Assembly: GCA_029934215.1 (NCBI GenBank)
Contig: JAOZMR010000069.1
Location: 1-11,125 of the forward strand
Source: Pontiellaceae bacterium
GTDB lineage: Bacteria > Verrucomicrobiota > Kiritimatiellia > Kiritimatiellales > Tichowtungiaceae
Length of the DNA: 11,125 nucleotides
Direction: 5' to 3'
Of the stretch, positions 1-7,039 are shown in pieces. The notes under the pieces were generated by a model, which was given only the letters and a program-made list of their open reading frames with translations, searched no databases and was not told the origin of the DNA. How positions within the stretch are numbered: position 1 is the stretch's first letter; each line of letters begins with the position of its first letter. A program made the position numbers and the translations under genes.

Positions 1-1870
1 AGATGCAACTGGCGGCTTGTCGGCGGATCATGCTCATCATGAAATTGACGCGCAATTCGCCATAGACCGCCGCGAGTGCTTTCGCCTGAAATGCCAGCAG
101 ATCGTCGTGAAGTTTTTCCTGCTGTTGTGTGAATGGAATTTCTACCGTTTCCGGCTTCCGAATGCAGAATTCAGCAATATCGCGGCGGCGGGTGCGATTA
201 ATGAGACGCGAAAAACTGTGGAAACTCTCAACTTCATGAATCAAAGAAACCCGCTCTTCTCGGTCGAGAGAGGTGCCGGTTAGTTTTTTCTGAACCTCTT
301 TGAATTCGGGGTTTTTCCGTAAGATTGATTTCCCCCAAGGGGTCTCTGCCGCCTGTTGAAGGGATTCGTTTGCAAGCTCTTGCCAATCCTCGCCGCCCGC
401 CCGCGCATGGTTGATGGCGTGGTTAATGAAGGGGTTCGGCTCCGCCATATGATCAAACGTTCCCTCGTCGATCACAAGGTCGGGGCGGAGAAGGTTGAGC
501 AATGTGAAAAGATCACGGTTTCCCATCTGCACAGGCGTAGCGGTCAGGAAAACAACGGCTTCGGCGTGTTTGCAGAAAAGTTGTACTGCGTGGTTTGCGA
601 ATGTGTTGGAGTTACGAACGTGATGCGCTTCATCCACAATGACCAAATCGAATTTCGGAGGCGGATCTAAACCCAGCAGTCCAAGACCTTTTTTCTGCCC
701 ATTTTTCTCGCCGTGTACGAGCTGTTCGCTCTGCAACAATGAATACGGAACGATGGCTTTGGCGTGCTTCTCCGGCCACTCCCCTTCCATATCCGTTTCT
801 TTGATGCAAAAGCGTAGCTCTTTTCCGTTCAACGCGGAGAACTGTTCATCGAACCGCTTCATTTCCAACTCCCACTTCCGCTCGGCGACAAGCGGTTTGG
901 GGCAGATGATCAAAACCGATTCGATGTTGTTGCGAGCCTGCAACTCCCGAAGAATCAAACCCGCTTCAATGGTTTTTCCAACGCCGACACTATCGGCAAT
1001 CAACAGCCGGGGCTGATCGGAGTGAATGATTTTGAGAGCGGGCCGGAACTGGTACGGAACAAAATCGATACGCGCCGCGTTGAGAGAATACAAGGTGGAC
1101 AACGAGGGATGCCGAATCTGCAATGCCGTCAACAAACTGTGCAACTCATCGAGTCGAACCACATCCTGTTTTTCTTTTGGAACGACAATTTGAAGCTGTG
1201 ACAAATAAAAGGGTTGCGGCTGGTTTCCGATAAACACCGTGCATCGTGAAGAAGGATCGTTACCATCCACCGAAAGAACCGCGCCGGTTTTTGATGGATC
1301 GCTGATTAACGAAACCAGAGTTCCTGGCTGGATTTGTTTCGTGTTGGAGACGAGGATTTCAGCCTCGTTGGATCGGTCGATAGATGTTTTTTCGCTCGGT
1401 TTAATGAGGCTGGAAGCCTCATCTATGTTGAGAAGAACCGCTTTTTTCAACGCCAGAACTTTTTCGAGCACCGTCTCCGATGCCTGAATGATTTTTAGAA
1501 ACCGATGCAGGGTATCAATGTCTCGATAGGCATCGTCAGAATCTAACCCGCACGCATCCAAATGCGCCCAGCGATTCCGCACCGTCTGCATTTCTTTCAC
1601 GAAATTCCGATCCTCTTGCGTGAGATCAAACGCCTGCGACAGCTCGTACCAATTCCGATCCATCACCCGAAGAAGTGCCGACAGATCAAGTTGATGCAGA
1701 GACTGAAGACCTCTTTGCTCAACCCGTTCACGTTGTTGATACGAAAGATTTGGAAGCACAAGAGAACTCCACCAAGCCTGATCCAGCTTGGGTAATGAGC
1801 GACAAAGCCACTCGCAAAGCTCCTTGGAGGAGAGATTTAAAAGCTCCGGCAAACGTCCTGAAATTTCCAT
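1..1870 (-). CDS. SNF2/RapA-like DEAD/DEAH helicase, N-terminal part (runs off left edge)
   Basis: The minus-strand frame is open from the ATG at 1870 to the left edge, giving 623 codons with the C-terminal part missing. Residues 1-270 form an N-terminal region I do not recognise, with a possible small beta domain near 180-230. The ATPase core then shows the Q-like segment VPYQFRPAL (271-279), Walker A SVGVGKT (294-300) continuing as IEAGLIL, DEAHH (413-417) and LTATPVQ (442-448). A later RTRRRDIAEF-type segment is typical of SNF2 proteins at the start of the second RecA lobe. Family knowledge makes this an ATP-driven double-stranded DNA translocase in the cytoplasm. Large stand-alone relatives are often found in defence loci (for example DrmD of DISARM), but that role is inference because the next gene is off the window. 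An AAGGA at 1875-1879 lies 4 nt before the ATG and supports the start. In-frame stops lie further upstream. Confidence 0.88.
   Translation of the reverse strand, partial: MEISGRLPELLNLSSKELCEWLCRSLPKLDQAWWSSLVLPNLSYQQRERVEQRGLQSLHQLDLSALLRVMDRNWYELSQAFDLTQEDRNFVKEMQTVRNRWAHLDACGLDSDDAYRDIDTLHRFLKIIQASETVLEKVLALKKAVLLNIDEASSLIKPSEKTSIDRSNEAEILVSNTKQIQPGTLVSLISDPSKTGAVLSVDGNDPSSRCTVFIGNQPQPFYLSQLQIVVPKEKQDVVRLDELHSLLTALQIRHPSLSTLYSLNAARIDFVPYQFRPALKIIHSDQPRLLIADSVGVGKTIEAGLILRELQARNNIESVLIICPKPLVAERKWELEMKRFDEQFSALNGKELRFCIKETDMEGEWPEKHAKAIVPYSLLQSEQLVHGEKNGQKKGLGLLGLDPPPKFDLVIVDEAHHVRNSNTFANHAVQLFCKHAEAVVFLTATPVQMGNRDLFTLLNLLRPDLVIDEGTFDHMAEPNPFINHAINHARAGGEDWQELANESLQQAAETPWGKSILRKNPEFKEVQKKLTGTSLDREERVSLIHEVESFHSFSRLINRTRRRDIAEFCIRKPETVEIPFTQQQEKLHDDLLAFQAKALAAVYGELRVNFMMSMIRRQAASCI
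1350..1422. repeat. Pair of REP-like hairpins inside the helicase gene
   Basis: Two short quasi-palindromes lie 35 bp apart. The first is ACGAGG (1350-1355), a 7-nt loop, then CCTCGT (1363-1368). The second is ATGAGGCT (1404-1411), loop GGA, then AGCCTCAT (1415-1422), a perfect 8-bp stem. The 13-bp core at 1407-1419 is the exact reverse complement of 10305-10317 in the spacer after valS. They fall in helicase codons 150-174, between the N-terminal region and the ATPase core, and keep the frame open. The paired layout resembles REP doublets (REPINs). Membership of such a family is inference from two exact copies plus one diverged copy. Confidence 0.5.
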
Positions 1871-2011
1871 ATAATCCTTCTTTCTTTTATACCTCACATT
1901 CAATGCAAAACAGATCCGTCATCACATCCCGTGCGCTGCTTTATCGCCAGAATAAACTCGTGAGGTTGTTGTGTGCAATAACGAGCGAAAGGGGTTTTGC
2001 CTTGTTGGTTT

Positions 2012-3244
2012 TTATTCGCCTCTTAGCGCTTCCGCTGGTTCGAGTTTTGCGGCACGCCAGGCTGGAACGAGTCCGGCGAGTGTGCAGATGATTAGTACGG
2101 TTGTGCAAACTGTGACTACGTCGCTTGTGGTGGTGTGCGCTGGTATCTGGCTGAGCTGGTACAGCTCTTTTGGAAGTAGATCGACGCGGAATTGTGACGA
2201 AATGAAGTTGAGTAGTTCGTTGCGGTATTTTAGAGCGAGCAAGCCGAATCCAAGTCCAAGTCCGGTGCCAATTACGCCTTGTACTGCGCCGATCCAGAGG
2301 AATATGTTTACAATGCGGCGGTTCGTGAATCCGAGCGCTTTGAGTAGTCCGATTTCGTGCGTTTTTTGAACGGTGAGCGTAATGAGTGTGTTGGTGATCC
2401 CAAATGCGGCGACGATTGTGATGAAGATTAATAGAAAAAACATCATGTTTTTTTCGGTCTGAAGCGCGGTGAACATCTGGCGGTTTAGATCGATCCAGCT
2501 GCGCGAATCGAAATATGGGCCGAGCTGGTCGCCGATGTCTTTCGCTGTACGCATCGCATTCATCGGCTGTTCTGTCATGATCTGGATGTTGTGAACGCCC
2601 TGTTCTACATCATAAATTGAACGAGCTGTATTCAAGGAGGTTAGTACGTAGTTTCCGTCGAATTCCCACATGCCGACCTCGAAAATGCCGCTAACTGTGA
2701 GCTCTTCTGGTAGGCGTAATTCGTCCTGCGAAACAAAGTTCTGCGGCGAATAAACCAGTAGTGAGTCGCCAAGACGCAGCCCGAGTCGGTATGCCAAATC
2801 CCGTCCGACTACAATCTCGCCGTAGCCGACCGAAAAGGTGCCTTCAATAATGCTTTCGGGCACTTTGCTAACGGTTCGTTCTAATTCAGGATCAATCCCG
2901 CGTAGCATCGGTGTGTGAACGCGATCGTCCTCTGTTTGAATGAAAACGAGGCCTTCCAGGTTTGGCGCCGCGCCTGTAATGCCTTCCATGGTCGAAACGA
3001 GTTCTAGAAGTTTTTCTGGCTGATGTACCACCCCGCCGTATTCGGTTACTTTGACATGTGCGTTGAAGCTGAGGATTTTTTCTCGCCAGGTTTCGTCGAA
3101 GCCTGTCATTACTGAGAGGACGACGATGAGCACCGCTACGCCAAGCGTAACGCCGAGCAGAGAGAGGAGTGTTACAACCGAAAGGAATGATCGCTTGGGC
3201 TTGAGATACTTAAACGCCAAAAAGAGAGAGAATGATTTTTTCAT
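2012..3244 (-). CDS. LolC/LolE-family lipoprotein-releasing ABC permease
   Basis: This 410-residue inner-membrane protein has the family's usual length and layout. TM1 lies at about 22-45 and carries the TLGVAVLIVVLSVMTGF signature. A periplasmic MacB-type domain spans about 46-265. TM2 (268-292), TM3 (314-337) and TM4 (375-394) make up the FtsX domain, and the C-terminus ends AKLEPAEALRGE. The cytoplasmic segment TVQKTHEIGLLKALGF (291-306) is the usual contact with the LolD ATPase. In the family, the complex extracts outer-membrane lipoproteins from the inner membrane and hands them to LolA. No lolD lies on either side in the window, so the partner is encoded elsewhere, or this is a related FtsX-type permease. 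C and E forms cannot be told apart here. The AAAGGA directly abuts the ATG with no spacer, which is unusual, but a stop lies four codons upstream and the N-terminus fits the family. A TATAAA on the minus strand at 3287-3292 is a weak -10 candidate. Confidence 0.88.
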   Translation of the reverse strand: MKKSFSLFLAFKYLKPKRSFLSVVTLLSLLGVTLGVAVLIVVLSVMTGFDETWREKILSFNAHVKVTEYGGVVHQPEKLLELVSTMEGITGAAPNLEGLVFIQTEDDRVHTPMLRGIDPELERTVSKVPESIIEGTFSVGYGEIVVGRDLAYRLGLRLGDSLLVYSPQNFVSQDELRLPEELTVSGIFEVGMWEFDGNYVLTSLNTARSIYDVEQGVHNIQIMTEQPMNAMRTAKDIGDQLGPYFDSRSWIDLNRQMFTALQTEKNMMFFLLIFITIVAAFGITNTLITLTVQKTHEIGLLKALGFTNRRIVNIFLWIGAVQGVIGTGLGLGFGLLALKYRNELLNFISSQFRVDLLPKELYQLSQIPAHTTTSDVVTVCTTVLIICTLAGLVPAWRAAKLEPAEALRGE

Positions 3245-3258
3245 TCCTTTAGCCTAAC

Positions 3259-3277
3259 GAAGGGAGCTGTTCCCTTC
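3259..3277. other. Hairpin in the leader of the lolC/E-type gene
   Basis: GAAGGGA (3259-3265) and TCCCTTC (3271-3277) form a perfect 7-bp stem around a 5-nt loop, 14 bases upstream of the permease ATG. No T-run follows on either strand at the right distance, so a strong intrinsic terminator is unlikely. It may affect translation or RNA stability of the permease leader. Function is not shown. Confidence 0.35.
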
Positions 3278-3424
3278 AAACTCATTTTTATAAATAGTTT
3301 TTGGATGTCGAATTTTCTCTTGGTCGACGTTGAGTTCGTCGGAGCGTTTATTGTGATGGTGGAAAACTTTGGGAAAATTGGTGAAAATCGTTAATTTTGG
3401 TTTAGTTTGATTTAGAAGCGGCTC

Positions 3425-3481
3425 GATATTGGGTAGAAATGTGAACCAATATCTTGACGGACTCGGATTTGGTGGTAGTTT
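3425..3481 (+). promoter_or_regulatory. Candidate ilvB operator and promoter
   Basis: GATATTGG (3425-3432) and CCAATATC (3446-3453) are perfect 8-bp inverted arms separated by 13 nt. The right arm ends immediately before TTGACG (3454-3459), a good -35 match. TAGTTT (3476-3481), after a 16-nt spacer, is the best but weak -10 candidate. Transcription would start near 3488, about 36 nt before the ilvB ATG. A dyad next to the -35 box suggests a dimeric regulator. The regulator is unknown, and I see no leader-peptide attenuator. Confidence 0.4.
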
Positions 3482-3523
3482 GCGTGTGTTTTTTGAATAG
3501 ATTTGTCTCAACAGGAGAAAACG

Positions 3524-5257
3524 ATGGAAAAAATCACGATGGATGGCGGGCAGGCCATCATGAAGAGTTTGGAAGCGGAAGGCGTGGAGTATATCTTTGG
3601 CTATTCCGGCGGTTCGGTTATTCCGATTTTCGATGCAATGATGACGACTAATACGAATATTAAGTTCGTTTTGGTTCGTCATGAACAGGGCGCAGCTCAT
3701 ATGGCCGACGGCTATGCGCGTGCAACGGGTAAACCTGCCGTTGTTCTTGTTACGAGCGGGCCAGGCGCAACCAATGTTATTACGGGTATTATGACCGCTC
3801 ATATGGATTCTGTTCCAATGATCTGTCTGACGGGTCAGTCTGTTTCATGGATGATCGGTAAGGATGCGTTTCAGGAGGCGGATATTTTTGATATTAGCAT
3901 GCCTGTTGTTAAGCATAGCTATTTGTTGAGTTCACCAAACGATATTCCGCGTACGATCCGCGAGGCGTTTCATATCGCAACAACGGGGCGCCCGGGTCCG
4001 GTTTTGATTGATGTTCCAAAAGATATGAGCGCGGGGCCAATGACGGGCGATCTTCATGCCGAAATGGATATTCCAGGCTATCAAACGCATGAGAATGGTG
4101 AAATTAATGCGGAGCATATATCCGATATTGCTGAAGCACTGAGTACATCGAAAAAGCCGTTGTTCCTTGTTGGGCATGGCGTAATGATTTCTGGCGCACA
4201 GGATGCGATGCGTGAGTTTGCCGAGAAGCTGAATGTCCCGGTTACCACCACATTGCTTGGGAAGGGTGCTTTCCCAGAAACGCATGAGCTCTCGCTCGGA
4301 TGGCTCGGCATGCACGGAAGCGCGTATGCCAATAAGGCGATTTGCGATTGCGATCTTCTTGTGAATATTGGGTCGCGTTTTGATGATCGGATTTTGGGTG
4401 ATCCGTCCAAATTCTGCAAACAAGCGAAAATTATTCACGTTGATATCGATCCCTCTGAAATTGGGAAGATGATTCAGCCCGATATCCACTGCATCGGTGA
4501 CGCTCTGAAGGTTATTAATGCGCTTATGCCGCATGTTAGCGAGCTGAACACCACCGAGTGGCTCAGGAAGCTGGATGGATGGAAAGAGAAGTTCCCGTTC
4601 AAGTTTAAGCGACAGGGCGAATTGAAAATGCAGCATGTCATTGATGAATTCTACAAGCTTTCTGAAGGCAACGCTGTTGTTGTTACCGACGTTGGTCAGC
4701 ATCAGATGTGGGCAGGTCAGTTCTATAAAACAGATCATGCGAACAATTTCCTCAGCTCTGGCGGCGCAGGCACGATGGGCTTCGGACTCCCCGCCGCAAT
4801 CGGCGCGCAGTTTGGGCGTCCAGATGATCTGGTTATCTGTTTCTGCGGCGACGGTGGTTTCCAAATGACGTTGTTTGAGCTGGCGACAGCTGCGATCCAT
4901 AAACTACCGATCAAAATCGTTGTTTTAAACAACCATTACCTCGGTATGGTTCGTCAGTGGCAGGAGTTGTTCTATGAAGATCGCACCCATGGTGTTGATC
5001 TCGAAGGAAACCCTGATTTTGTTAAGCTGGCAGAATCGTATGGTATTAAGGGGTTCAATCTTCGCCGCTCTGGTGATGTTAGACGCATCATTAATGCAGC
5101 GCTCGACTACAATGAAGGACCTTGTCTAATTAACTGTGAGTGCGAGAAAACCGATAATGTTTTTCCAATGATCCCAGCCGGAAAACCGATTGAGGATATG
5201 CTCATTGAAGCACCGAAGCCGCACGTGAAACTCGAAAAACCAACTGGATCAACGTAG
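3524..5257 (+). CDS. ilvB: Acetolactate synthase, large (catalytic) subunit
   Basis: This ThDP-, Mg- and FAD-dependent enzyme condenses two pyruvates, or pyruvate plus 2-oxobutyrate, in the first common step of branched-chain amino acid synthesis in the cytoplasm. The protein has 577 residues, a normal length. The N-terminal PYR domain carries the catalytic Glu54 in VRHEQGAAHMADGYAR. The central FAD-binding domain (about 190-340) has GSRFDDRILGD. The C-terminal ThDP domain has GDG (442-444) and NN (469-470), then LGMVRQW (473-479). The start at 3524 is chosen over an in-frame TTG at 3503 because AGGAG (3513-3517) sits 6 nt before this ATG. Oddities are GYSGG instead of the common GYPGG (residue 28 is Ser), and Val107 where plant enzymes have the herbicide-contact Pro197. 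The partner ilvN follows on the same strand. An ilvC gene, often next in line, is not present here. Confidence 0.97.
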   Translation: MEKITMDGGQAIMKSLEAEGVEYIFGYSGGSVIPIFDAMMTTNTNIKFVLVRHEQGAAHMADGYARATGKPAVVLVTSGPGATNVITGIMTAHMDSVPMICLTGQSVSWMIGKDAFQEADIFDISMPVVKHSYLLSSPNDIPRTIREAFHIATTGRPGPVLIDVPKDMSAGPMTGDLHAEMDIPGYQTHENGEINAEHISDIAEALSTSKKPLFLVGHGVMISGAQDAMREFAEKLNVPVTTTLLGKGAFPETHELSLGWLGMHGSAYANKAICDCDLLVNIGSRFDDRILGDPSKFCKQAKIIHVDIDPSEIGKMIQPDIHCIGDALKVINALMPHVSELNTTEWLRKLDGWKEKFPFKFKRQGELKMQHVIDEFYKLSEGNAVVVTDVGQHQMWAGQFYKTDHANNFLSSGGAGTMGFGLPAAIGAQFGRPDDLVICFCGDGGFQMTLFELATAAIHKLPIKIVVLNNHYLGMVRQWQELFYEDRTHGVDLEGNPDFVKLAESYGIKGFNLRRSGDVRRIINAALDYNEGPCLINCECEKTDNVFPMIPAGKPIEDMLIEAPKPHVKLEKPTGST

Positions 5258-5282
5258 GCGAGACGGAGAGTTTGGAATTAGT

Positions 5283-5349
5283 AGTCAGAGGTCGGAGATC
5301 AGGGGCGGAGAGTCAGAAGATCAGAGAGTTTTGTTAGACCATCCGACCT
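5283..5349. repeat. Degenerate direct repeats and inverted repeat in the ilvB-ilvN gap
   Basis: The 114-bp gap is rich in purines. AGTCAGA occurs at 5283-5289 and 5311-5317, and AGATCAG at 5296-5302 and 5318-5324, giving two degenerate units. AGGTCGGA (5289-5296) is complementary to TCCGACCT (5342-5349) across a 45-nt loop, just before the ilvN ribosome site. This could fold in the bicistronic RNA and set subunit ratio, but that is inference. Confidence 0.35.
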
Positions 5350-5371
5350 GTATAAGAAACGGAGTTAGAAA

Positions 5372-5872
5372 ATGATAAATAGTAAAACGACACATACACT
5401 CAGTGTTTATGTTTCCAATAAACCCGGCGTGCTCGCACGCATCGCGCAAACCTTTTCACGTCGCGGCTACAACGTCGAATCTCTCGTTGTTTCGCCAGCG
5501 ATCGATGGGAATTTTTCTCGTATGACGATTGGTGTCAGCGGAGCAACGGAAGGGCTCGACCAGATCATCAAGCAGGTTAGCAAGCTGATTGATGTGCTTC
5601 ATTGCTCGGATCATACCTTTGACGATGCTGTCACCAAGGAAATGGGTTTGGTCAAAATTGCAGTGGGTTCTGAGGGGCGCGGCGAAGCACTCCAGATTGC
5701 CGAGCATTTCGGTTGCAAGGCGGTCGATCTCACCGAAAAATCGATTATGCTTCAAGTGGTTGGGGATCCCGATAAAATTGATGCGCTGATGGGTATGCTG
5801 CAGAAGTTCAAGATCATAGAGATTGTTCGCACCGGAAAGGTCGTCATGTCCCGAGGCATCGAAACAACGTAG
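5372..5872 (+). CDS. ilvN: Acetolactate synthase, small (regulatory) subunit
   Basis: At 166 residues this is the typical short bacterial form. An N-terminal ACT domain (about 8-80) carries NKPGVLARIAQTFSRRGYNVESL-type sequence starting at residue 16. The C-terminal small-subunit domain (about 85-160) ends in EIVRTGKVVMSRG. By family knowledge it binds the catalytic subunit, raises its activity and confers feedback inhibition, usually by valine, bound between ACT domains. GGAG at 5361-5364 lies 7 nt before the ATG. It is the second gene after ilvB, in the same direction and probably on the same transcript despite the 114-bp gap. E. coli uses ilvN and ilvH for equivalent small subunits. I use ilvN as the generic name. 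Confidence 0.96.
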   Translation: MINSKTTHTLSVYVSNKPGVLARIAQTFSRRGYNVESLVVSPAIDGNFSRMTIGVSGATEGLDQIIKQVSKLIDVLHCSDHTFDDAVTKEMGLVKIAVGSEGRGEALQIAEHFGCKAVDLTEKSIMLQVVGDPDKIDALMGMLQKFKIIEIVRTGKVVMSRGIETT

Positions 5873-5915
5873 TCGCGGTGTTCCTGGTTACTGTATAAAA
5901 AACAAAGATCAACGC

Positions 5916-6245
5916 ATGAAAAAATATCTAAAACACACGCCACTACTCATCGCCGTGCTTCTGTTCTCAGGTTGCTTTCGAAACGATATCCGCACGGTGA
6001 CCTATTCGATCGAGCAGCTTCGAAATCAGCAAAGCACGAAGCACCTCGCACAATCGTTGCGAAATCTTAACGGAATTAAAGAATTCCACCCCGATCTAGA
6101 CAAAAAAACGGTCACGATCGTTTTCAACGGGAAAGAGCTTTATCTAAAGAATATAGAACACGCAATCGTTAAGGGCGGATTCGATCTGCCGAATTGGCCC
6201 GCTGTTTCCGCCGATAAAGCCAAGCTCCCCAAAGAGCTCCAGTAA
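5916..6245 (+). CDS. Small putative lipoprotein with HMA-like fold lacking CxxC
   Basis: The 109-residue product begins MKKYLKHTPLLIAVLLFSGC. This is a positively charged start and hydrophobic stretch ending in a lipobox-like FSGC, so Cys20 would be lipidated. Residues about 28-92 follow the heavy-metal-associated (HMA/CopZ) pattern: LRNLNGIKEFHPDLDKKTV, then a strand, then YLKNIEHAIVKGGFDL. Where HMA proteins have their metal-binding CxxC pair, this one has Asn37-Gln-Gln-Ser40, so classical copper binding is not expected. A role as a small binding or scaffold domain at the envelope is inference. An earlier in-frame start would overlap ilvN and hide the signal peptide, so the ATG at 5916 is preferred, although no clear ribosome site precedes it. 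Its stop overlaps the next gene's ATG by one base (TAATG), pointing to coupled translation. Confidence 0.7.
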   Translation: MKKYLKHTPLLIAVLLFSGCFRNDIRTVTYSIEQLRNQQSTKHLAQSLRNLNGIKEFHPDLDKKTVTIVFNGKELYLKNIEHAIVKGGFDLPNWPAVSADKAKLPKELQ

Positions 6246-6970
6246 TGAATCTGTTGAAAAAGAGAGCACTCGTAACTGGTGGTGCAGTTCGGATTGGACG
6301 TGCGATTGCCGATGCCCTTACCGCCGAGGGCGCGGAAGTGATTGTTCATTTCCAAACCTCGGAAAAAGAAGCGGATGCCTTTTGGCCAAACATTATGCAG
6401 GCAGATTTGAATGATCCGACCCAGTGCGAAACCCTCATTGAGCGGGCGGGCGAGGAATTCGGACTCATCGACATCCTCATTAACAATGCCGCTGTTTTCC
6501 ACCAGACGAGCTTGATGGATTCCACGCATGAAACCATGCATGCGGAACTGCAACCGAATCTGTTCGCGCCACTCGCGCTCATCCGAGGTTTTGCAAAACA
6601 GGGCATCGGCGGAAAAATCATAAACCTTCTTGATCAACGCATTACGGGGTACGACACCACTTGTGTTCCCTATCTAATCAGCAAAAAAGGACTTGAGGAA
6701 CTAACGAAAATTGCGGCGATAGATTTGGCTCCCAGCATCACCGTTAATTCTGTCGCGCCCGGAGCGACGCTTCCGCCGCCGAGGAAAAAAGGAAATCTAG
6801 CAAAGGAATCCGCAGGAACCATTCCTCTTGGGAAACGGCCCGAGCCGAAAGAAATAGCCGAGGCGGTTTTATATTTATTAAAAGCCGATTCTGTCACCGG
6901 ACAAACCCTCTTCGTAGACGGCGGACAAAATCTATTGAGAGTGGATCGTTCGGATCTTCTTTTTACGTAG
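6245..6970 (+). CDS. SDR oxidoreductase, pteridine-reductase (PTR1/FolM)-like
   Basis: This 241-residue short-chain dehydrogenase/reductase has a Rossmann N-terminus TGGAVRIGRAIA (11-22), NNAA at 80-83, and VNSVAPGATLPP (167-178). The catalytic set is Asp130, Tyr143 and Lys147, with Asp in place of the usual SDR serine. Its spacing (D, +13 to Y, +4 to K) equals that of Leishmania PTR1 (D181, Y194, K198). The arginine in the glycine loop also fits NADPH-dependent pteridine reductases. The likely reaction is NADPH-driven reduction of a dihydropteridine such as dihydromonapterin or dihydrofolate, in the cytoplasm. The exact substrate is not known. The gene overlaps the upstream lipoprotein gene by one base, and only a weak AAGAG-type ribosome site precedes it, consistent with coupled translation. 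A generic SDR role cannot be excluded. Confidence 0.82.
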   Translation: MNLLKKRALVTGGAVRIGRAIADALTAEGAEVIVHFQTSEKEADAFWPNIMQADLNDPTQCETLIERAGEEFGLIDILINNAAVFHQTSLMDSTHETMHAELQPNLFAPLALIRGFAKQGIGGKIINLLDQRITGYDTTCVPYLISKKGLEELTKIAAIDLAPSITVNSVAPGATLPPPRKKGNLAKESAGTIPLGKRPEPKEIAEAVLYLLKADSVTGQTLFVDGGQNLLRVDRSDLLFT

Positions 6971-7039
6971 GTCAGCTCTGTTTTCTGTGGTATACGTTTT
7001 CTCGCGAAAAGAACTGGAACCATAATTGTACTGGTATTT

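Noticed and set aside
356..1016. Plus-strand open frames in the first 2 kb
   Set aside because: The minus strand holds one continuous helicase frame with Walker A and DEAH motifs across this region.
3503..3523. In-frame TTG start extending ilvB by 7 residues
   Set aside because: The extension would cover the AGGAG ribosome site that is ideally spaced for the ATG at 3524, and the extra residues are not typical of the family.
3254..3802. Minus-strand open frame across the ilvB upstream region
   Set aside because: It covers the promoter region and the ilvB N-terminus, has no recognisable domain and carries low-complexity sequence.
3932..4900. Long open frame antisense to ilvB
   Set aside because: It mirrors a clear, full-length ilvB, shows no recognisable domain and has no ribosome site. 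It is a codon-bias shadow.
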